64,000 nt of DNA from Lepus europaeus (GCF_033115175.1 NC_084835.1:102640448-102704447); one strand, 5' to 3'; positions 48,896 through 58,703 are shown, counted from the first letter of the stretch. The notes: a model not told the origin generated them from the letters alone. Numbers and translations are program-made.

Positions 48896-49709
48896 GAGTT
48901 GTGTGTGGCTATTGATCACATTTCCCATTCTAGGCTGAAAGACCACTCACATTTATTGTCCAATTAATGCCTTTTCTCCATTCTACCGAAATAAAAAATC
49001 TAATCAACAAATCAAGTTATTATATTGTGTTACTAAGAAATATGGAAGAGTATGTAATGGTTTCAAAGTTCATTTAAGAAATGTTTCCTATCCAAAATTA
49101 TTTACTTTGATGTGGCTACAAATTATGGAGATGCCTGTGGACTTCATGTTTTGCAATGACTTTAGGAAAATTCATCATTTCAGTCTCATGGAGAGTAATA
49201 AAAACGGTGACAAAAAAATACCTCCTTTCAGGCAGTTTCTTCTTGATCTTCCTCTTCATCAGATGGCTGGGACTTTGGTAAAGATTATTGTAAGCCAAAG
49301 ACTTGAACTGATGGGAGAAGTACTTAGAACATGTTTAACAACAGAGTAGAAAAGCCCACCGGTCTGCATCCCTTGGTGCGATGTTTCGGCTTCATGGCTT
49401 ATTTATAAAAGTCTCGAATTTGGCCTAGCCTAAAGAAGAAAGTCATGTGCTGATGTGATGAAGCAAGGAGCTGAAAGGAACTAGACATCATGAGAAGAGA
49501 AACTTTCAACTTCTAACAAACTTCAGATGCTGTTCATTCAGTTGTGTTTTACTCCATTCAGATTAGTTGCTGGACAAGGCCTGGATACCTATGGTGCTGC
49601 CATGACCAGAAACAAAATTTTTTCTAACCCATCTTTGAAATCTGCCCTCAAAATGATCTCATAAGCATCACTCAGAAATGATGTGATTTTATTCTCATTA
49701 GCTGTTTTA
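48896..49709. other. Unassigned spacer
   Basis: Nothing recognised. An 80-codon frame (49,107-49,349) has no known motif. Confidence 0.35.
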
Positions 49710-50033
49710 AAATTTTTGTAAGACTTATTTATTAATTTGAAAGTTTGAGAGAAAGAGAGAGAGAGGGAGAGAGAGAATCTTCCATCTGCTGGTTCACTCC
49801 CCAGCTGCAATGGCCAGGGCTGGTCCAGACTGAAGCCAGGATCCAGGAGTTTCATCCAGGTCTCCCACATTGGTGGCATTGGCCCAAGCACTTAGGCCAT
49901 CATATGCTGCCTTGCCCAGGCCATTAGCAGGGAGCTTGATTAGAAGTGGAGCAGAAAAGATACCAACGGGCGCCCATATGGGATGCTAGTGTCACAGGTG
50001 CTAACATCACCCACTATGCCACAACACTAGCCC
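49710..50033 (-). mobile_element. Rabbit C-repeat SINE with 8-bp TSD
   Basis: 'taagacttatttattaattt', GA tract, 'ggttcactccccagctgcaa', 'cccatatgggatgctagtgt' and 'ccacaacactagccc'. CTGTTTTA at 49,702-49,709 and 50,034-50,041 is a plausible TSD. Confidence 0.88.
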
Positions 50034-50054
50034 CTGTTTTATAACTTTTCAAAA

Positions 50055-50360
50055 TTTTATTTGTTTAACTTATTTGAAAGGTAGAGTAATGGAGATAGAC
50101 AGAAAGCTATTTTCTACTGGTTCACCTCCCAAATGCTCACACTGGCTGGGACTGGGCCAAGCCTGACTCAGGAGCCAACAGCTCAATCCAGGTAGATGGC
50201 AGGTATGCAACTTGAACTTGTCACTGCTGTCACCACTGCCTCCCAGGGTGATTATTAGTAGGAAACCAAAATATGGAGCAAAGCTTGAACTCAAACCCAG
50301 GCACTTCAATATGGGATGTGGATATTCCAAGATACATTCTAAACACTATACCAATCCTGG
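50055..50360 (-). mobile_element. Older C-repeat SINE, antisense
   Basis: 'ttaacttatttgaaaggtag', 'caccactgcctcccagggtg' and 'gcacttcaatatgggatgtg'. It lies immediately right of the younger SINE. Confidence 0.75.
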
Positions 50361-50530
50361 TTGTTTGAAATATTAACTATTGTCATCCCTCGTATTTCAC
50401 TTAGATTCTAGTTCAGACTTAGTTCAGGCTTCTAGTATTTTGAACAACTTCTTTACAAATGAGAAACCAACTCTAATATAGAGCTTATGCCATCTGATTG
50501 TTTAATAGTTTGCATGCCTTGGAAGAGCAT

Positions 50531-50741
50531 GGGGTATCTCAAAAAGTTAATGGAACAATGGAATTAAAAGATAAGTTTATTTTGGTGCACAAAATTTTGA
50601 AACCCATGCATAGTTTTTTCATTTTATGCATTTTCAATGAACTTTCTGAAGAGTTCTGATATGCATGGATTTCAAAATTCTTTGGATCAAATCAAAACTT
50701 ATCTTCTAATTCAATTTTCTACAAACTTCTTGAAGTATCTT
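50531..50741. mobile_element. Palindromic MITE-like element (full copy)
   Basis: The left arm begins GGGGTATCTCAAAAAGTTAA and the right arm ends TTCTTGAAGTATC. The reverse complement of the last 80 or so bases aligns with the first 80 or so ('ttgaattagaagataagttt' against 'tggaattaaaagataagttt'). Between the arms the sequence 'gcattttcaatgaactttct' repeats the terminal motif once more. It encodes nothing. Mariner-like MITEs have this architecture, but the family is unassigned. Confidence 0.7.
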
Positions 50742-51109
50742 TGTACATGAATTGTCAATCACAACAAAGCCTTATGAGCATCAGCAAAGACATAAAATTT
50801 CTGAGAGTCCTGAGGTAGATCCTGGTACAGCTTTTTAGAGTCCCAGTAATCTAGAGGAGAGCATGGTGGCCATTTATATTACATCAAGACTCAGATAGCT
50901 CAGATGCAAATTTCAGTCCTGTGTAGTCTTGCAAGTACCATCCACACTACACAAGGAATGCTAAATATTTTTATTAATCACTTATCCAACAAGTAGTTAG
51001 GCCTCAGAGGACAGCGACATGAAGAAAATCCTTCTCTGTGATCATTTTTCTCAAATGATCAAAGCATTCACTCATTAGTCTCTTCCTCTGCTGCTAGATT
51101 TCAAAAGAT

Positions 51110-51305
51110 ACTTTATGTGCATCCTCTTAATTCTCATCAGAGTCCCAGGAAACAAGTATTAATTCTACCTACTCAAAAGTTGAAGACACCATGGCTGAGA
51201 AGATTAAGCCACTAAACTTACAAAATTGGCGAGTGTCAGAGATGGAGTTTGAACATGGTTGTTTTCTGATCTCAAAGCCTGAGTGAGTGCTTAACAATTG
51301 AGATC
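51110..51305 (-). repeat. MIR element, antisense
   Basis: 'tgtgcatcctcttaattctc', 'caggaaacaagtattaattc', 'gcgagtgtcagagatggagt' and 'ttgaacatggttgttttctg' fit antisense MIR. Confidence 0.6.
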
Positions 51306-51758
51306 ATCCAGTGGGAAGTGGAAATAAGGCATGACACAACCAAGGTTCATAAAAGCTGGTTAAACAAATACATCCGGGAGAGCTTGGTACCATAACAATC
51401 GGAGAAGGAGAAAGCCTATCCACACCTGCCAGGCAGACATCAGTGAGGTTGTCCTGAACTACGGAACAGCAGAGGTGTATGGGAAGAGCTCTCTTGACAG
51501 AGAAAATAATAGAGATTCAATAAGAAATTGCTTTTACCTTTCTCCACAGATTTCAAATAATTACCCCCATGTTTTAGTCTAATTAGTTTTCTTCCCTATG
51601 AGGATAGAAATAGGATACTAATTTTAGATTTTCATTTTCAGAAGAGGAAAATGACACTTGGAGAACTTAACCTTTCAAGATCAGGTAGAACATCAATAAA
51701 ACCACCACCACAAATTTGAATCTGAGATTCCATTTTAATCCACAATCTGCTCACAATA

Positions 51759-51770
51759 GAAGCTAGTACA
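51759..51770. repeat. 12-bp TSD, left copy, of the composite L1 element
   Basis: GAAGCTAGTACA. The identical 12 bases recur at 57,526-57,537, directly after the A-rich tail of the element. Confidence 0.9.
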
Positions 51771-52490
51771 GATGGGAGCGGCAAGATGACAGAATAGGAA
51801 GGGAGCACACTGATAGGCCGGGAAGAGACAGTTTAATAAAAGTGGAGATACTGCAGGGTCAAGGAAGAGTAGGGGAAGAAATAGCAGAGGAAATGCTTCC
51901 AGAACTAGTGATTCACAGTGGACCTGCGTGGAGAGTGTGGGAGCCCAAGTTCGGGACACCAGCGGCAGAATCAACACACCAGTGCTGGAACGCGAAGTGA
52001 GCCGAACCTCCATAGCCTGAGACACCAGCGGGCAAGCAGAAAGAGGAGACTAGAGGGAACGAGGCTTGAAACTCCATGGGGAAAAGTTCACCAGGCTAAC
52101 TAGAAGAGAGAGAGAGAAAAAACAAAAAGTGACTGATACGGACATGAGTTTCTCTCTCTCTGCTCACCTCTCACGAGCAAGACAAAGAGCAGGTGCCATT
52201 TTGGACATACGTCATAAGCAGGGCGACCTCAGGTTTGCACCGGCCCTGAGCCTAGCAGAAAAATCTGACTCTGGGGGGAGGAGTGAAATAACAGGAGATT
52301 AGGATCTAACTTGGCAACCCAGTGGGAGACTGCAGGAGAATTGGAGCCCACACTGAGGACAGCAGAGATTCCCTGTGTGGTCCTTGGGAAAGAGCTTCCG
52401 ATCTCTGGCTCCTGTGGGTATATCATTCGCCTGCTAACTACCTCCAATTCCGTTCAGCTGTGTGGAATTACTTCCCTTTTGAATCAAAAA

Positions 52491-52580
<90 letters not shown>

Positions 52581-52741
52581 TTTACCACACCTAACCTGGG
52601 AGTGTCACCTTTGGCACACCCTCAACCCTGAGGAAGCAAACAGAGCTCTCAAGCCACACTCATCTCAAGCCTCTAAGGCTCCATCGAAAGCAGACAGTCC
52701 ACTTAATCTAGAGCCATAGTATAACAAGAAAAAACACCACA
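51771..52741 (+). promoter_or_regulatory. L1-type 5' UTR / internal promoter region
   Basis: Opens with GATGGGAGCGGCAAGATGAC, which resembles the start of mammalian L1 5' UTRs (GGGAG..AAGATGGC). It is less AT-rich than the flanks and ends just before ORF1. It includes a (GAAA)n array about 160-250 bases upstream of ORF1. By analogy it would contain an internal RNA polymerase II promoter; that is inference. Confidence 0.65.
52485..52580 (+). repeat. (GAAA)n microsatellite in the 5' UTR
   Basis: About 20 GAAA units run from 52,488 to 52,568, followed by GA units. The array is nearly perfect and likely length-variable. Confidence 0.95.
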
Positions 52742-52765
52742 GTGAAGAAACCAAATATCTCCAAC

Positions 52766-53840
52766 ATGCCAAACAACAAACGCAAAAACCAAGGTAACAA
52801 GAACAAGGAAGACACTATGACACCCCCAAATGAAAAAGACACCCCAATTCAAGATTATGAAGATGATGAGATAGAAGAAATGCAAGAAGCAGATCTCAAA
52901 AAATTGATAAGAACATTAAGAAGTTCTCAAAAACAAATTCTTGAACTACAGAAATCCCTAATGGACAAGACAGAAAATCTCTCTCATGAAAATGAAATAT
53001 TAAGGAGGAATCAAAATGAAATGAAACAACTAGTAGAACAAGAAACTGTGGTAGTGACGAGAAATCATAATGAAATGAAGAACTCAATAGAACAAATGAC
53101 AAACACATTAGAGAGCCTTAAAAACAGAATGGGCGAAGCAGAAGAGAGAATATCGGAATTAGAAGACAGAGAACAGGAAAGGAAACAGGCAAACCAAAGA
53201 AAAGAAGAAGAAATCAGAAATCTAAAAAATATTGTTGGGAATCTACAGGATACTATTAAAAAACCCAACATTCGGGTTCTAGGAGTTCCTGAAGGCATGG
53301 AGAGGGAGGAAGGATTAGTGAGATACTAGCATAAAATTTCCCAGGTTTCGAGAAGGACAGAGACATCTTAGTACAGGAAGCTTATAGAACCCCTAATAAA
53401 CATGATCAAAAGAGATCCTCACCACGACATGTTGTAATCAAACTCACCACAATGAAACATAAAGAAAAGATTCTAAAATGTGCAAGAGAGAAACATCAGA
53501 TTACTCTTAGAGGATCTCCAATTAGACTCACAGCAGACTTCTCATCAGAAACCCGACAAGCTAGAAGGCAATGGCAGACATAGCCTAGGTACTAAGAGAG
53601 AAAAACTGCCAGCCCAGAATATTATATCCTGCAAAGCTCTCATTTGTGAATGAAGGTGAAATAAAGACTTTTCATAGCAAACAGAAATTGAAAGAATTTG
53701 TTGCCACTCATCCTGCCCTGCAAAAGATGCTTAAAGATGTGTTACACACAGAAACACAGAAAAATGGTCACCAATATGAAAGAAGGCAAAGGAAGGAAAG
53801 CTCACAGCAAAAGATCACAGGAAGCTCAATTTCTCTTTGA
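52766..53840 (+). pseudogene. L1 ORF1, frameshifted
   Basis: L1 ORF1 makes an RNA-binding trimeric chaperone that coats L1 RNA. The start chosen is the ATG at 52,766 (MPNNKRKNQ); an in-frame ATG at 52,742 gives eight more residues. The N-terminal basic part is followed by a long coiled coil (about 52,880-53,230) containing the family hallmark EERISELEDR. After it comes the start of the RRM region, with NIRVLGVPEG near 53,265. The frame stops at 53,327-53,329. Homology continues in other frames: the 'prhvviKl'-type segment near 53,425, RGSPIRLTADFSSET-like residues near 53,510, and the C-terminal domain at 53,646-53,840 (EGEIKTFHSKQKLKEFVAT). At least two frameshifts therefore separate the coiled coil from the C-terminal domain. 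An intact L1 ORF1 is about 300-370 codons. The coiled coil contains a near-repeat (NQNEMK / NHNEMK, 17 residues apart). Confidence 0.85.
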
Positions 53841-54061
53841 CATAGAATTAAACTCTGATGCTCGGTTAAAGCAATGTGTTAAAGCAATATATTATGTTCT
53901 CTTGATGTCTGTTAAATTCTAATTGTTCAAAAACAACTGAATTTTTACTAAGAGCTATGGGTTATTTAAATATGTGCTTATTTTCAAAGATTTGAATAAT
54001 CACCTTGTAACAATGATCAAATTTAGTCTATGTTATGTCATGATTTTAAGGAATCTTATTT

Positions 54062-54399
54062 TTTTTTTTAGACAGGCAGAGTGGACAGTGAGAGAGAGAG
54101 ACAGAGAGAAAGGTCTTCCTTTGCCGTTGGTTCACCCTCTAATGGCCGCCGCGGCTGGTGCACTGCGGCCCTCGCACCGCGCTGATCCGAAGGCAGGAGC
54201 CAGGTGCTTCTCCTGGTCTCCCATGGGGTGCAGGGCCCAAGCACTTGGGCCATCCTCCACTGCACTCCCTGGCCATAGCAGAGAGCTGGCCTGGAAGAGG
54301 GGCAACCGGGACAGAATCCGGCGCCCCGACCGGGACTAGAACCTGGTGTGCCAGCGCCGCAAGGTGGAGGATTAGCCTAGTGAGCCATGGCGCTGGCCC
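54062..54399 (-). mobile_element. Young CSINE2 inside the composite, 20-bp TSD
   Basis: Complete reverse-complement copy from poly-T and 'gacaggcagagtggacagtg' to 'gagccatggcgctggcc'. GATTTTAAGGAATCTTATTT occurs at 54,042-54,061 and 54,400-54,419, an exact 20-base TSD. It must be younger than the composite element. Confidence 0.97.
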
Positions 54400-55753
54400 G
54401 ATTTTAAGGAATCTTATTTCAACCAGATATTTTGGATTTTGAGCCTTCTTGGCATTATTGACAGGCATTCAAAAAATCAAAGTTCCAAACCATCTGGACT
54501 CTAACATTTCCAGTAAATCTTAGACTTTGGTTTTTCCAGTTTGGGCCCAACTAAAAAAATTGAAGGACCTATGTCTCTCATCTTATAGAGACACCAACTA
54601 ATCAGGCTATTTGAATTGTATTAGAAGTACTGTCAAGATGTGACATGGTACTAAATTTTAAGTTTCTATAATGGAAAATGCTATTAATACAAATGTTTGA
54701 GAATTAAAAAGTCTAATGATCTTGTGTTACTAGACATGATAATTATCTTAATGAGAAAGCCCCAGAGGCCTAAAGGGTTAAATACTTGTAAAATCCTACA
54801 GGTGCTTTCAAAAATACTCTGAAGTAAGCAAGTGCCTCTTGTTGGTTGATGAGTTTATAATTTTAAACATGGCAACTTAAAGTCTTTTGTCATCCACAGT
54901 TATATATGATTTGCTGCTCATAAAACTAAAGCGTTGTTGGTTCTGTGTTTAGCTGTCCTCCTATAGGTTCCTATGGACTTTTTCCAGCCACTTCTATTGT
55001 GTTCAGTACTCTGGGATGGCTCTGTAAACAGATGAAGCCAATAATGTATTAAAGGTACCAACTGAGAGAAAGTATGGTTAACTGAGGTTGCTAAAAACAA
55101 AAAGCAATTCAAATCAATTGGCGATCTACAAAAAGAGTTAAAAATTTTAAAAGCTATTATTAAAATTGCTATATTGGTCTATTATTTTATGTTATATGTG
55201 TATACATATTGTATGTTTTATACTTGTTGGTAGAAAGAAACTAAAAACATTTTATATGGTTGTGCTTAAGTTTACTGGTTAAACAAACTGCACCATGTTA
55301 GATATTTAAGAGGTGTTTTCAAATACATGATTCTTAAAACTTATAGAAGACATTGGACCTTCTTGTAAATGTTTTCTTAAGTTGTTATCTAATGGTTGAA
55401 ACTGTTTGCTAAGTATTCATGTAATATTGCTATTGTCAGCAAGTGATCTAGGACTTGCTCCCTCATTTCTCTATTCTAAGCCCAACTTGTTCTTTCATTT
55501 CTCTATTCTCCTCAAGGTAGGAAACACAATTTAATCTTTAGACCTTATAAAAGAGATGGCTAACATTTTTCTGTAATAGCATAGCCAAAATAAGAACTTA
55601 AATAATAATCTCATAGCTAGATTCACTTCGCCATCAGTGAAGTATACAGTAAGTAGAAAAAACCTCCCTTTCAGACCAAAGGGAAAAAAAGTTTTTAAGT
55701 GAGAATATATGTTTTCCTCATGGGCCTGTCTACCTTAGAAAAACTACTACAGG

Positions 55754-56100
55754 GCCGGCGCCGTGGCTCACTAGGCTAATCCTCCGCCTTGCGGCGCCGG
55801 CACACCGTGTTCTAGTCCTGGTCGGGGCACCGATCCTGTCCCGGTTGCCCCTCTTCCAGGTCAGCTCTCTGCTGTGGCCAGGGAGTGCAATGGAGGATGG
55901 CCCAAGTGCTTGGGCCCTGCACCCCATGGGAGACCAGGAGAAGCACCTGGCTCCTGCCATCGGATCAGCGCGGTGCGCCGGCTGCAGTGCGCCTACCGCG
56001 GCGGCCATTGGAGAGTGAACCAACGGCAAAAGGTAGACCTTTCTCTCTGTCTCTCTCTCACTGTCCACTCTGCCTGTCAAAAAGAAAAAGAAAAAAAAAA
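55754..56100 (+). mobile_element. Young CSINE2 inside the composite, 16-bp TSD
   Basis: Complete plus-strand copy from 'gccggcgccgtggctcacta' to 'ctctgcctgtcaaaaagaaa' and an A-rich tail. GAAAAACTACTACAGG flanks it at 55,738-55,753 and 56,101-56,116. It is close to the CSINE2 pattern throughout, with GC-rich motifs largely uneroded. Confidence 0.97.
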
Positions 56101-56164
56101 GAAAAACTACTACAGGACATGCCTGTGACTATAGACTTGTAGTTTAGGCCACCGAAGATTAGAG

Positions 56165-56830
56165 ATGAGACTTGGGCACTCCCTTGACTTGCATCCTCTG
56201 GTCTGCTTGAACAAAAAGCAGGAGGAAAAGAAAGCTCAGCATCAGAAGCAATGGGTGGCAGGCCTATTAATGGCTGATCTGTACAGTGATCTGCCCTCAA
56301 GGAGACCCAACAGGCCAGTCCACTGCAGTGGCTTTCAATGTGGTAAGCCTGGGCTTCAGCAGAAGTCAACTTGTGAAGAGTCCTGGCAGCTCTGCCAAGA
56401 GTTGGATCACTGGAAATGGACCTGCCCTGGAGTCGAAGGATGCCCAGGTCAGAGCCACAGATATTATTGGCTCTAAGCTGAAAAGCCCTTCACTCAGCCC
56501 AACTTCCAAAGTGGCCACTGCAGCTGAGGGGACGGCCAACTAGGGTCAGACACATTGAAGGCAGAAATGTAAATTTCTTGTTAGAGATGCCACCTGCCTT
56601 TACCTGGCCAGCTCTCCTCCCAGGCCAGCCAAGTAATGAAAGTCAACAGAGTGCCTTCCCCTAGAAGGTTCACACCTCCCTTAGGATGTACCCCATGTGA
56701 AGAGATAGATAGGTCTGGGCCTCTTAATTTACAAGGCCTAAAGCCCACCAGATTATTATCAAGCCCCTTCTGTCAGGTTCTATTTGCCTCTCAATCAGAA
56801 AACTTAATTGTAGCTTAGACAGCACCTTTC
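56165..56830 (+). pseudogene. Decayed retroviral gag nucleocapsid / protease-like region
   Basis: Old retrovirus-like sequence, inactive. The 103-codon frame at 56,165-56,476 holds a degenerate pair of CCHC zinc knuckles. In the first, Cys codons at 56,324 and 56,339 are spaced wrongly, FQCGKPG is kept, and the usual His is replaced. In the second, LCQELDHWKWTCPG keeps Cys-x4-His-x4-Cys but its first Cys has become Trp. A stop follows at 56,474. Downstream, in shifted frames, words resemble the start of a gammaretrovirus-type aspartic protease (about 56,540-56,710), but the catalytic Asp-Thr/Ser-Gly is not readable in any single frame. No polymerase region follows. It lies on the same strand as the L1 ORF1. 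The closest type is probably a class I (gamma-like) endogenous retrovirus; that is inference. Confidence 0.6.
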
Positions 56831-57148
56831 TTAGCTCCTCTAATAATGACTCTGTCCTTTGTTCTAGACCCTGGCTAGCGCACTTGGGCCTCATTCCTTC
56901 GTAATCATAACCTCTACTCTACCACCAATGGCTCTACTCCCAACCTGTGTGTACTGATGGTCCTCTTCCCCACTTAATACTGTATAATTGTTCAGACCTG
57001 GTTAATGCCACTCTTAGGATCATTGGTTACTATCCTCACCCTGTCTTTTATGACCTTGTCTAAATATGATCAGAGTCAGCAAACTTGGAAGGCTTCCATA
57101 GTCTTGGCAACTCATGACGAGAGCCTAGGGTGGTTACTGGCGCCATAA
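56831..57148 (+). pseudogene. Possible env transmembrane-like remnant
   Basis: A frame open from at least 56,999 to a TAA at 57,146-57,148 begins Trp-Leu and continues with about 16 mostly hydrophobic residues (Leu, Gly, Val, Ile, Phe), then a polar tail. This order resembles the membrane anchor and short cytoplasmic tail of a gammaretrovirus-type envelope TM. The ectodomain is not recognisable in one frame. The stop lies at the border with the L1 3' UTR. Homology is suggested only by composition and context. Confidence 0.35.
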
Positions 57149-57525
57149 ACTAGAGCGTCAATTTGTTGGGTCAACAACAGGAGTCACTGTGCACTTGCTC
57201 CTCATGTGGGATCTCTGTCCTTAATGTGCTGTACATTGTGATTTAATGCTATAACTAGTACTCAAACAGTATGTTTCACTTTGTGTTTCTATGTGGGTGC
57301 AAACTGTTGAAATCTTTACTTAATATATACTAAATTGATCTTCTGTATATAAAGAGAATTGAAAATGAATCTTGATGTGAATGAAAGGGGAGAGGGAGCG
57401 GGAGAGGGGAGGGTTGCGGGTGGGAGGGAAGTTATGGGAGGGGAAAGCCATTGTAATCCATAAGCTGTACATTGGAAATTTATAATCATTAAATAAAAGT
57501 TAAAAAAAGAAAAAAGAAAAAAAAT
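57110..57525 (+). mobile_element. Rabbit L1 3' UTR and A-rich tail
   Basis: Recognised by 'ctgtgcacttgctcctcatg', 'gctataactagtactcaaac', 'ttctgtatataaagagaatt', a G-rich polypurine block at 57,386-57,445 and 'cattaaataaaagttaaaaa' (AATAAA at 57,491). The G-rich block before the poly-A signal is typical of L1 3' UTRs. Together with the TSD this makes it the true 3' end of the inserted element. Confidence 0.88.
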
Positions 57526-57537
57526 GAAGCTAGTACA
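57526..57537. repeat. 12-bp TSD, right copy
   Basis: GAAGCTAGTACA, identical to 51,759-51,770. Confidence 0.9.
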
Positions 57538-57548
57538 ACCTCTTGGCT

Positions 57549-57571
57549 GTGTGTGTGTGTGTGTGTGTGTG
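57549..57571. repeat. (GT)n microsatellite
   Basis: About eleven uninterrupted GT units just right of the composite element. Confidence 0.95.
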
Positions 57572-58034
57572 GCTGTGTGGTTATTGGACTTCTTGGTTAT
57601 TTTAATAGCTGCTAGTGTAAAAATTACAGCTACATCATTTAATTGGCAATTGATCAAGAACTATCTTTTGATATTTCTTCTTTTGTTGTCTTAAACTCAT
57701 ATTTAAGACATTAATTACAGTTCAATTTTCACGTATGTTCACATGTTGAATCTTATTTTTCAACTAAGTTGGGAGTTTCTCTAATTGTAAAATTGTACTC
57801 ATGAATTCAACATATTCAAGCCTCAGTGATAACTCAAGGAGAAACTTAACTTTGTGTTAAAAGTTAGAATGCATTTTTGTAGTGATATTCTGTATAGTTG
57901 TATACAGAGAGTTATGGAAAAGCAAGATAGCAGGTGTTAAAGAGCTTGGTTTAAATCACTAACATGGAAGGTGAGTCACTATGCCTGTTTTCAGATGAAA
58001 ATAATACACATCAAATACACATCAAATGATATCC
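57572..58034. other. Unassigned AT-rich spacer
   Basis: Nothing recognised. ACACATCAAAT is duplicated in tandem at about 58,007-58,027, at its right edge. Confidence 0.4.
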
Positions 58035-58185
58035 TGGGTAGTAGTTACAATAATTAGTCTCATTTACAGATTAGAGAACTGAGACACAGAGAAAGTAAAT
58101 GCCTCAAGGCCATGTAGTTAGTAAGGGTTGACATTTGGATTCACATCCTTGTACCTCACACTTAGTGTGCACTGCCTCCTCAAAC
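58035..58185 (-). repeat. MIR element, antisense
   Basis: 'tctcatttacagattagaga', 'actgagacacagagaaagta', 'aatgcctcaaggccatgtag' fit antisense MIR well. Confidence 0.75.
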
Positions 58186-58703
58186 TATGGGTAACAAAAA
58201 GGAACATCAATTCTATTAGTATCTTATTATAAGAAGCCCAGGCCTTCTTATAGTAAGAGGAATATGATGTAAGTCATAAAAGAGCCAAATATAAACCCTA
58301 CAAACCTACATTGACCACTGCAGTTTTCCAAGGACATTCCAAATATGAAAATTGGGACATTCCATTCATTGCCTATATTTCAGTTTTAAAAAGTCATGAT
58401 TCATTTTACACTTTTGATAAATTTGTTATTTTTGGCTTGTCTAAATTGGAAAGAAGTTGTTAAAGAAGTGAATTCTCAATCTGAGCTATTAGAAGTTTCC
58501 CTAATAATTATTTTAAATTTAAATTATTTAAATAATATATTATATAACATATTTTAGTGACCTCATTTCTTATTATATATAATCATTGTTAAGATGTCCA
58601 TACTATAGTCACAGCCTCTAGTAAAATCAGCTTAATGAAGAAAAATAATATTTCAATAATGTTACTGCTAATGTCTATCAGAGACATTATGAAAGTATAT
58701 ATA
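58186..58703. other. Unassigned AT-rich spacer
   Basis: No named repeat. A short inverted pair, AGAAGCCCAGGCCTTCTTATA, lies near 58,231. The part at 58,500-58,560 is almost pure A/T. Confidence 0.4.

Larger units (their letters stand above)
53841..56160 (+). other. Non-coding spacer replacing L1 ORF2
   Basis: AT-rich and low in coding potential. It contains two young SINEs and no frame above about 65 codons outside them. I looked for, and did not find, L1 endonuclease or reverse-transcriptase words. It could be degraded retroviral sequence, but I cannot name any domain in it. A near-duplicate of about 33 bases occurs at 55,462-55,515 (CTCATTTCTCTATTCTAAGC / TTTCATTTCTCTATTCTCC). Confidence 0.55.
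51771..57525 (+). mobile_element. Composite half-L1 element carrying retrovirus-like sequence
   Basis: One insertion, shown by the 12-bp TSD at its outer ends and an A-rich tail (57,500-57,525). Left to right it holds an L1-type 5' UTR, L1 ORF1, a long non-coding spacer, a decayed gag nucleocapsid/protease-like region, a hydrophobic env-TM-like frame and a rabbit L1 3' UTR with AATAAA. There is no ORF2: I find no endonuclease or reverse-transcriptase frame or remnant between ORF1 and the 3' UTR. Without its two later SINEs and their TSD copies the element is about 5.0 kb. The family model is the half-L1 (HAL1) type, an ORF1-only element moved by L1 enzymes in trans; the retrovirus-like part is what makes this one unusual. 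No LTRs flank the viral part, so it does not look like a provirus inserted secondarily. Confidence 0.75.

Noticed and set aside
51771..57525. A complete endogenous provirus
   Set aside because: No LTR pair, no polymerase, and outer ends are L1 5' UTR and L1 3' UTR with an L1-style TSD and A-rich tail.
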